Assembly: GCA_037446605.1 (NCBI GenBank)
Contig: JBBIIE010000083.1
Span: 1 to 13,795, forward strand
Direction: 5' to 3'
Source: JANXAZ01 sp037446605
GTDB lineage: Bacteria > Pseudomonadota > Alphaproteobacteria > Geminicoccales > Geminicoccaceae
DNA length: 13,795 nucleotides
The translations under genes were made by a program, and so were the position numbers. Position 1 is the first letter of the stretch. Each line of letters opens with the position of its first letter. The notes under the pieces are model-generated. The model was not told the DNA's origin, did not search any database, and worked only from the letters and a program-made list of their open reading frames with translations. Positions 8,485 to 13,795 of the stretch are shown piece after piece.

Positions 8485-8547
8485 GGGCGCGCGAAGCGGT
8501 GTGACCTCGCGGTCGCGGATCGGGCTTAGGGGGTGCGGCGGGGCCGC

Positions 8548-8715
8548 TCAGCCGCGCTTCGGCCGGTCCTCGGGCTCGTCCTCGTCGAGGAGGACGCGCT
8601 GGGCGGCGCCGTCGAGGTCCTCGAACTGGCCCGAGCGCAGCGCCCAGACGAAGGCGGCGAGGCCCAACAGGCCCAGGAACAGCGCCACCGGGATCAGGTA
8701 GAGGAGCCCGCTCAC
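8548..8715 (-). CDS. ccoS: cbb3-type cytochrome oxidase assembly protein CcoS
   Basis: 55-residue membrane protein, normal size for CcoS. One transmembrane helix (about 5-26, LYLIPVALFLGLLGLAAFVWAL) is followed by the family hallmark RSGQFEDLDGAAQRVLLDED (27-46). CcoS is needed for insertion of heme b and the binuclear centre during maturation of cbb3 oxidase. The GTG start overlaps the ccoI stop as GTGA, so it is translationally coupled as the last gene of ccoGHIS. Confidence 0.95.
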   Translation of the reverse strand: MSGLLYLIPVALFLGLLGLAAFVWALRSGQFEDLDGAAQRVLLDEDEPEDRPKRG

Positions 8716-10934
8716 CGCGCCCCCCACTGCAGGCGGAGCGCGTTGCCGACCACCAGCAGCGAGCTCGTGCTCATCGCGAGCGCCGCCACGAGCGGGGTGA
8801 CGAGCCCGGCCACCGCCAGCGGCACGGCGCAGAGATTGTAGGCGATCGAGAGGCCGATGTTCTGGCGCACGAGGCGCTCGGCGCGGCGGGCGACTTCGAG
8901 CAGCTCCACGGCCGGTGCCAGCCGCTCGCCCTGGAACACCGCATCGGCCGCGGTCTGGGCGATGTCGGCGGCATCCGCGGGCGAGAGCGAGACCGCGGCC
9001 GCGGCGAGCGCCGGGGCGTCGTTGAGCCCGTCGCCGACCATCATGACGGCCCGGCCCGCGCGGGCGAGCTCCTCGAGGCGCGCCACCTTCTCGGCCGGCG
9101 ACAGCTCGGCCCGGAAGCGCGCGATGCCGAGCCGGCGCGCCACCTCGGCCACCGTGGCGGTGCGGTCGCCCGAAAGGAGCTCGAGCTCCAGCCCGCGCGC
9201 GCGCAGTTCCGCCACGACCTCGACCGCATCGGGCCGCAGAGGGTCGGCGAAGCGGAAGCGGACCGGCGGGCGGCCGGGCCTCTCGAACCAGAGCTCGGTC
9301 GCCGGCAGCCCGTCGTCCTCGGCCGGTCCCGCGAAGCCGCGCCGGCCGAGGCGCCACTCCCCCTCGGGCTCCGGCCGGCGCAGCCCCCGGCCCGGCACCT
9401 CCTCGACCGCGCGGGCGGCGGGCCCGGGGCCGGCCGCGGCGGCGAGTGCCCGGGCGAGCGGGTGGCGCGAGGCGCGCGCCAGCTCGGCCGCGGCCTCGAG
9501 ATCGTCGCGCGTCCCGCCCTCGATCGCCTCGAGCACCATCCGCCCGGTGGTGAGCGTGCCGGTCTTGTCGAAGACCACCGTGTCGATGCGCGCGAAGCGC
9601 TCGAGCGCGGTCGGCGACTTGACGAGCACGCCCCGGCGCAGGAGCCGGCCGGCGGCGATCACCTGGACCGCCGGGACGGCGAGCCCGAGCGCGCAGGGGC
9701 AGGTGATGATGAGCACCGCGAGCGCCGCCCAGAGGGCGCCGTGCCAGCCGGCGCCGGCGAGCAGCCATCCTCCGAGGGTCAGGGCCGCGAGCGTGTGCAC
9801 GAAGGGCGCGTAGAGCCGCGCCACCCGGTCGGCGAGCACGACGAAGCGCGAGCGGCGCTGCTCGGCCGCCTCCACGAGCCGGACGATCTCGGCGAGCAAG
9901 GTGCCCTCGCCGACCGCATCGACCCGCAGGCGCAAGGGTGCCCCGAGATTGACCGTGCCGGCGAAGACGCGGCTGCCGGGGCCGACCGGTCGGGGCGTGG
10001 TCTCGCCGGTGACGAGGCTCGTGTCGAGCTCGGAGCGGCCGTCCTCGACGGTGCCGTCGACCCCCACCCGCTCACCCGTGGCGACCAGCACGGTGGCACC
10101 GGCCGGCACGCTCTCCGGGCGCACCGGGCGGGTCGTGCCGTCGGCCGCGACGAGCGTCACCGCCTGGCCGCGGAGCGCCAGGAGCCGGGCCGCGGCGGCG
10201 CGCGCCGCCCCGCGCGCCCGGCGGTCGAGGTAGCGGCCGATCAGGAGGAAGAAGAGCAGGGTGACGGCGCTGTCGAAATAGGCGTGCTCGCCGCCGCGCA
10301 GCGTCTCCACGAGGCTCGCGGCCGGCGCCAGGACGACCGCGAGCGCGATCGGCACGTCCATGTTGGTCCGCCCGCGGCGCAGTGCAGCCAGCGCCGAGCG
10401 GAAGAAGGGCCGGCCGGCGAAGGCCACCGCCGGCAGGGCGACGAGCGCCTGGAACCAGTGCAGGAAGGTGCGGGTCGCCTCGCCCATGCCGAGGGCGTGC
10501 CCGGACCAGACCGAGACCGCGAGCAGCATGACGTTGCCGGCGGCGAAGCCGGCGACCGCGAGGCAGAGGAGGAGCTCGCGCTCCGCCGCGGCGTCGCCGC
10601 CCTCGAGGCGGGCCGGATCGAACGGCACGGCGCGGTAGCCGAGCTCCTCGACCGCGGCCAGGATCTCGCCCGCCCGCCCGGGATCACCCGGCCAGGCGAC
10701 GGCGAGCCGCCGCGTGGTGAGGTTGACGCGCGCGCTGGCCAACCCACCCAGCCGCTCCAGGCCGCGCTCGATGCGCCGGATGCAGGCGGCGCAGTGCACC
10801 CCCTCGACCACGAGGTCGAGCCGGTTGAGCCCGCTCGCCGGATCGGCGCGCACGAAGGGCAAGGGCTCGACCGCCGGCTCGCTCCGCCCGGGCGGCGGGG
10901 CCTGGGCCGCGCCGGCCAGCAGGTGCGTGCTCAC
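8712..10934 (-). CDS. ccoI: CcoI/FixI copper-exporting P1B-type ATPase
   Basis: 740-residue inner-membrane P-type ATPase that moves Cu(I) for assembly of cbb3 cytochrome oxidase. One N-terminal HMA domain with EGVHCAACIRRIE (metal Cys48 and Cys51) is followed by a membrane domain of about eight helices. The actuator TGET is at 309-312, the CPC metal site at 412-414 (ITCPCALGLAVP), the phosphorylated aspartate in DKTGTLT (Asp456), the SRHPLA His-Pro pair at 491-492 and the hinge GDGLNDAP at 635-642. The tail AYNLCAVPLA ... MSTSSLLVVGNALRL is typical of P1B-1 pumps. Position between ccoH and ccoS separates it from general CopA exporters. The GTG overlaps the ccoH stop as GTGA. All catalytic residues are present. 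Confidence 0.95.
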   Translation of the reverse strand: MSTHLLAGAAQAPPPGRSEPAVEPLPFVRADPASGLNRLDLVVEGVHCAACIRRIERGLERLGGLASARVNLTTRRLAVAWPGDPGRAGEILAAVEELGYRAVPFDPARLEGGDAAAERELLLCLAVAGFAAGNVMLLAVSVWSGHALGMGEATRTFLHWFQALVALPAVAFAGRPFFRSALAALRRGRTNMDVPIALAVVLAPAASLVETLRGGEHAYFDSAVTLLFFLLIGRYLDRRARGAARAAAARLLALRGQAVTLVAADGTTRPVRPESVPAGATVLVATGERVGVDGTVEDGRSELDTSLVTGETTPRPVGPGSRVFAGTVNLGAPLRLRVDAVGEGTLLAEIVRLVEAAEQRRSRFVVLADRVARLYAPFVHTLAALTLGGWLLAGAGWHGALWAALAVLIITCPCALGLAVPAVQVIAAGRLLRRGVLVKSPTALERFARIDTVVFDKTGTLTTGRMVLEAIEGGTRDDLEAAAELARASRHPLARALAAAAGPGPAARAVEEVPGRGLRRPEPEGEWRLGRRGFAGPAEDDGLPATELWFERPGRPPVRFRFADPLRPDAVEVVAELRARGLELELLSGDRTATVAEVARRLGIARFRAELSPAEKVARLEELARAGRAVMMVGDGLNDAPALAAAAVSLSPADAADIAQTAADAVFQGERLAPAVELLEVARRAERLVRQNIGLSIAYNLCAVPLAVAGLVTPLVAALAMSTSSLLVVGNALRLQWGAR

Positions 10935-11434
10935 CGCAGCACCAGCCGCTCGCTCACGACCATCCGCTCGGGCCCCCGGCGCAGCCGCAGATGCGCGTGC
11001 CACTGGCCGCCCTCGGGCAGCTCCAGGTGCACCCGGTAGAGGCCCGGGCCGACCGGGGCGAGCGCCAGCGGCCGGTCGAGGTCGGGGCCGAGCGGCCGCT
11101 CGAGCGTGCCCTCCACGGCGAGGCCGCCGACCGGCTGGCCGCCGCGGTCGCGCACCTCGAGGGTGAGATCGTGGCCGCCGCCGGCCGCCGCCGTCGCCAC
11201 GAGCCGGGCGGTCCAGCCGAGCTCGGCCATCGCCGCCGCCGCCTCGAGGTTGCGGTTGTAGTCGAGGCCGCGGTCGTAGGGCCGCTCGGTCACGAGCCCG
11301 GTCCAGCTGCGTGCCGCGAGCACGACGAGCGCGGCGTTGACCGCCACGACGACGGCGAAGCCGCCGACGAAGACCCAGGGGATCCACCAGCCGGGCGGGC
11401 GGCCGCCGTCCGGCCGGACCGAACGCGCGCTCAC
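10931..11434 (-). CDS. ccoH: CcoH/FixH cbb3 oxidase assembly protein
   Basis: 167-residue protein with a single N-terminal membrane anchor (about 17-41, WWIPWVFVGGFAVVVAVNAA). The FixH hallmark SWTGLVTERPYDRGLDYN follows at 43-60, then a periplasmic beta-rich domain ending in WHAHLRLRRG at 145-154. CcoH/FixH associates with the cbb3 oxidase during assembly. The GTG start overlaps the ccoG stop as GTGA, and its own stop overlaps the ccoI start the same way. Confidence 0.93.
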   Translation of the reverse strand: MSARSVRPDGGRPPGWWIPWVFVGGFAVVVAVNAALVVLAARSWTGLVTERPYDRGLDYNRNLEAAAAMAELGWTARLVATAAAGGGHDLTLEVRDRGGQPVGGLAVEGTLERPLGPDLDRPLALAPVGPGLYRVHLELPEGGQWHAHLRLRRGPERMVVSERLVLR

Positions 11435-12888
11435 CGCCGGGGTCCGCGGAAGGTCGAGGTGAACCGGCGGCTCTCGCCGCTGCCCGGGTCGGTCAGCACG
11501 AAGCCCACCTCCTGCACCTCCCCGCTCAGCGCCGCGCGCGGGGCCCTCAGATACACCCGGTGCGTGCCGACCCCGTCGGGCGGCGCCTCGAGGCGGAGCG
11601 TGGCGTGCTCCTCCTGCTCGCCGGCGAGCAGGAGGCGGGCGCCGGCGAGCCCGTCGACGGCGAGCTCGTAGGTCCGCGGCCGGCGCTCCTTGTTGAGGAT
11701 CTTGAAGGTGTAGCCGTTGCGGATGCTGCCGTCGGCGAGCTGCACGAACAGCGGGTTGCGCTCGGGCAGGATGTTGACGTCGGTGGTGCGGCGCAATGCC
11801 AGCACGCCGAGCATCACGCCCGCCACCACGACGAGCACGCCCGCGTAAAGCAGCGTGCGCGCCCGCACCAGCCGGTGGAGCGGCCCCTCGCCCCGCGCCC
11901 GGCGCTCCAGGTTGCGCTCGCTGTCGTAGGAGATGAGCTTGAGCGGCCGGCCGATCCTGGCCATCACGTCGTCGCAGGCGTCGATGCACAGCCCGCAGCC
12001 GATGCACTCGAGCTGGAAGCCGTCGCGGATGTCGATGCCCATCGGGCAGACCGCCACGCACTGGCGGCAGTCGATGCAGTCGCCGCGCCCCTCGAAGCTC
12101 TGGCCCTTCCGGTACTTGCCGCGCGGCTCGCCGCGCCAGGCCTCGTAGGAGACCGCCATCGTGTCCTGGTCGACCAGGGCACCCTGGATCCTGGGCCAGG
12201 GGCACATGTAGGTGCAGACCTGCTCGCGCGCGTGCCCGGCCAGGAGGTATGTCGTGAAGGTGAACAGGCCGAAGAAGAAGTAGACGGCGAGGCTCGCCTG
12301 CCCGGTCAGGATCTCGCGCACCACGGTGGGCGCGTCGTTGAAGTACATGATCCAGGCACCGCCCGTGGCGGCCGCGATCAGGAGCCAGGCGGCGTGCTTG
12401 AGGGCGCGCTTGCGCAGCTTCGGGCCGCTCCAGGGCTGCGCATCGAGGCGCATGCGCTGGGCGCGATCGCCCTCGACCAGGCGCTCGACCCACATGAAGA
12501 GGTCGGTCCACACGGTCTGCGGGCAGGCGAAGCCGCACCACAGCCGACCGAACAGCGCGGTCGCGAGGAACAGGCCGAACGCCGCGAGCATCAGGATGCC
12601 GGTGAGGTAGTAGACCTCCTGCGGCCAGATCTCGATCCAGAAGAAGTAGAGCCGCCGCGTCTCGAAGTCGGCGAGGATCGCCTGGCTCGGGGCGCCCGAC
12701 CCGCGGTCCCAGCGGATCCAGGGCGCCACGTAGTAGAGCCCGAGCAGGACCAGGAGCGCCGCCCACTTGATGCGGCGGAAGGTGCCGGAGACGCTCTTCG
12801 GGTGGACCTTGATCCGGCCGGCATAGAGCGGCGACGCCTTCTGCTCCGCGCGCGACAGCGCGTCCTGGACCTCCGCGACCTCGCTCAT
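11431..12888 (-). CDS. ccoG: CcoG, cbb3 oxidase accessory ferredoxin-like membrane protein
   Basis: 485-residue membrane protein with two [4Fe-4S] ferredoxin motifs, C271xxC274xxC277xxxC281 and C295xxC298xxC301xxxC305. Hydrophobic helices are near 41-57, 92-113, 165-182, 199-216 and 345-365, with a periplasmic Ig-like C-terminal domain from about 370. Extra conserved cysteine pairs are C118/C122 (LWCGFACPQTVW) and C225/C229 (CTYMCPWPRIQ). CcoG is reported as a cupric reductase supplying Cu(I) for cbb3 maturation. I chose ATG 12888 because MSEVAEVQDALSRAEQ fits the family; the in-frame ATG at 12990 would place the FixK-type box inside the gene. The Shine-Dalgarno is weak. First gene of ccoGHIS. 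Confidence 0.94.
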   Translation of the reverse strand: MSEVAEVQDALSRAEQKASPLYAGRIKVHPKSVSGTFRRIKWAALLVLLGLYYVAPWIRWDRGSGAPSQAILADFETRRLYFFWIEIWPQEVYYLTGILMLAAFGLFLATALFGRLWCGFACPQTVWTDLFMWVERLVEGDRAQRMRLDAQPWSGPKLRKRALKHAAWLLIAAATGGAWIMYFNDAPTVVREILTGQASLAVYFFFGLFTFTTYLLAGHAREQVCTYMCPWPRIQGALVDQDTMAVSYEAWRGEPRGKYRKGQSFEGRGDCIDCRQCVAVCPMGIDIRDGFQLECIGCGLCIDACDDVMARIGRPLKLISYDSERNLERRARGEGPLHRLVRARTLLYAGVLVVVAGVMLGVLALRRTTDVNILPERNPLFVQLADGSIRNGYTFKILNKERRPRTYELAVDGLAGARLLLAGEQEEHATLRLEAPPDGVGTHRVYLRAPRAALSGEVQEVGFVLTDPGSGESRRFTSTFRGPRR

Positions 12889-12899
12889 GCCCGCACCAT

Positions 12900-12919
12900 C
12901 CGCCACCCCGCCGTGGCGG
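12900..12919 (-). promoter_or_regulatory. Hairpin in the ccoG leader
   Basis: CCGCCAC and GTGGCGG form a perfect 7-base-pair stem with a 6-base loop, ending 11 bases before the ccoG ATG. If transcription starts about 41 bases from the FixK-type box, the leader would be almost entirely this hairpin, which could limit ribosome access. Function is inferred only from position. Confidence 0.4.
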
Positions 12920-12951
12920 CCAGCTCCTACAAGACGGATCGTGCCCATGCC

Positions 12952-12965
12952 TTGATCCAGCGCAA
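12952..12965 (-). promoter_or_regulatory. FixK/FNR-type box upstream of ccoG
   Basis: TTGATCCAGCGCAA fits the alphaproteobacterial FixK pattern TTG(A/C)-N6-(T/G)CAA in either orientation. Its centre is 70.5 bases upstream of the ccoG ATG. Activation at the usual -41.5 would place transcription start near 12917. This matches the low-oxygen control known for cbb3 oxidase genes. No clear -10 element was recognised. No FixK or FNR gene is in the window. Confidence 0.7.
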
Positions 12966-13059
12966 GTCCGGAAGGCTCGCTGCGCCCCATATGAGTTCCC
13001 GCTGAACCTCGGTCCCTGTGACCGATCGGCGCGGCTGCGCAGCATTCCCACCCTGTATC

Positions 13060-13089
13060 TTGACAATCATCCTAGTTGTCTGCTATTCA
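13060..13089 (+). promoter_or_regulatory. Sigma-70-type promoter of the right-edge gene
   Basis: TTGACA (13060-13065) is a perfect -35; an 18-base spacer leads to TATTCA (13084-13089) as -10. Transcription would start near 13096, with a leader of about 25 bases before the ATG at 13120. The region is noticeably AT-richer than its surroundings. The repeats inside it are described separately. Confidence 0.65.
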
Positions 13090-13093
13090 TCCT
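13062..13093 (+). repeat. Inverted and direct repeats within the right-edge promoter
   Basis: GACAA (13062-13066) and TTGTC (13076-13080) form an inverted repeat between the -35 and -10 elements. TCATCCT occurs twice exactly 20 bases apart (13067-13073 and 13087-13093), about two helical turns. Either could be a regulator site. The arms are short, so chance is possible. Confidence 0.35.
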
Positions 13094-13119
13094 CGGGACA
13101 GCGACCGAGGAGGACGCGC

Positions 13120-13795
13120 ATGGCCGCTCCGACCCCCTCCCCCTCGCCTCTGGGTGGGCCGCGCACGCCCGAGGGCAAGGCCCGCGCGGCGCAGAACGCG
13201 CTCCGCCACGGGCTGCGCGCCGGCCGCTTCGCGCTCCTGCCCGAGGAGGATGCCGAGGAGTTCAAGGCGCTCGTGGCCGAACTCCGCCGCGTGCACGCGC
13301 CCGCCGACCCGATCGAGCTGCTCCACGTGGATGCCATCGCCGTCGCCGTCTGGCGCGAGCTGCGCGCCGACCGGCTGGAGGCCGAGGCGCTCGCCGACCT
13401 CGCGCCGACCGAGCCCGAGCGGAGCTGCGGCAGCGATCTGGCCGAGCCCGGCCGGCGCGCCGGCCTCGGCACCATCCTGCGCTACCGCGCCCAGGCGCAG
13501 GCCGAGCACCGCCGCGCGCTCCGGCTCCTGGCCGAGCACCGCAGGCTGCGCCGGGCGCAGCCGGCCGCAAGCGGAGCGAGCACGAGCGAACCGGCCGAGC
13601 CCCCGCCCGCACCGGAGCCGGCGCGCGTCGAGCCGCGCTTCGCCGCCCGCCAGGAGCTCGAGCGGCGCCGGCGCATCCGTGAAGCGGCCCTGGCACTGGC
13701 GGCGCGCGAGCGGACCGGCCCCGATCCGACCGGCCCCGATCCGTGCCGGGTGGACCCGGCCGCCCGCCACCTCCGGGACGACCGGCTGCCGCGGC
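13120..13795 (+). CDS. Unrecognised protein with TPEGKARAAQNALRHGL-type N-terminus (3' end outside window)
   Basis: 225 codons are visible and the frame is open to the right edge. ATG follows GAGGAGG at 7 bases and a good promoter. Residues 14-32 (GPRTPEGKARAAQNALRHG, then L) match an N-terminal motif common in a widespread family of hypothetical proteins. A helical, charged segment with ELLHVDAIAVAVWRELRADR (66-85) follows, and then a long Arg/Ala/Glu-rich coiled-coil-like region. From about residue 146 the sequence is low-complexity, with a PAEPPPAPEPA linker and a TGPDPTGPDP repeat. It has no signal peptide or membrane helix. I do not know a function for the family; the basic N-terminus might bind nucleic acid, which is speculative. 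It is transcribed divergently from ccoG. Confidence 0.75.
   Translation, partial: MAAPTPSPSPLGGPRTPEGKARAAQNALRHGLRAGRFALLPEEDAEEFKALVAELRRVHAPADPIELLHVDAIAVAVWRELRADRLEAEALADLAPTEPERSCGSDLAEPGRRAGLGTILRYRAQAQAEHRRALRLLAEHRRLRRAQPAASGASTSEPAEPPPAPEPARVEPRFAARQELERRRRIREAALALAARERTGPDPTGPDPCRVDPAARHLRDDRLPR
13714..13743 (+). repeat. Perfect 15-base tandem duplication inside the right-edge gene
   Basis: ACCGGCCCCGATCCG occurs twice back to back and in frame, encoding TGPDP twice from codon 199. The unit length is a multiple of three, so it preserves the frame. It probably arose by slippage in a low-complexity tail. Confidence 0.85.

Noticed and set aside
9462..13005. Long plus-strand open frames across the cco genes
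   Set aside because: They are antisense to intact ccoG, ccoH and ccoI with all catalytic motifs.
12889..13066. Upstream starts for ccoG at 12990 or further
   Set aside because: They would make the FixK-type box and leader hairpin coding, and the extra residues do not resemble CcoG N-termini.
13087..13770. Minus-strand open frame of 227 codons at the right edge
   Set aside because: The opposite strand has promoter, ribosome site and a recognisable N-terminal motif; this frame has none.

Overview
The window is very GC-rich DNA (roughly 70% by eye) with strongly GC-biased third codon positions, frequent GTG starts and tightly packed operons. A ccoGHIS cluster preceded by a FixK/FNR-type box, an AztD-type zinc chaperone and a ZigA-type GTPase behind a Zur-like palindrome together suggest a free-living, aerobic or microaerobic alphaproteobacterium, perhaps of the Rhodospirillales/Geminicoccaceae kind. 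The genus is an inference only. No tRNA, rRNA, CRISPR array, insertion sequence or prophage was seen.

Layout, left to right. (1) 1-4107, minus strand: an ABC sugar-importer operon. It holds a Tat-exported solute-binding protein, a MalF-like and a MalG-like permease, and a TTC38-type tetratricopeptide protein that runs off the left edge. No ATPase subunit lies among the visible genes. (2) 4210-4983, plus strand: a divergent HpcH/HpaI-family aldolase that may act on a breakdown product of the imported compound. (3) 5262-8432, minus strand: a three-gene zinc operon, zigA (COG0523 GTPase), a DUF1826 protein and an AztD-like periplasmic beta-propeller. A near-perfect Zur-type palindrome overlaps the predicted -10 element of zigA. 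(4) 8548-12888, minus strand: ccoG, ccoH, ccoI and ccoS, the cbb3 oxidase maturation genes, joined by three successive GTGA overlaps and preceded by a FixK-type box. The structural genes ccoNOQP are not in the window. (5) 13120 to the right edge, plus strand: an unrecognised protein with a TPEGKARAAQNALRHGL-type N-terminus, behind a good sigma-70 promoter that contains repeats.

The most interesting unit is the zinc operon. It couples a cytoplasmic GTPase metallochaperone and a periplasmic zinc chaperone to DUF1826, a family without an assigned function. The aztABC transporter that normally accompanies AztD is absent. The DUF1826 protein has an H-x-D ... H ... R pattern like the iron and 2-oxoglutarate-binding residues of 2OG/Fe(II) dioxygenases, so it may be a metal enzyme made under zinc starvation; this is a hypothesis.
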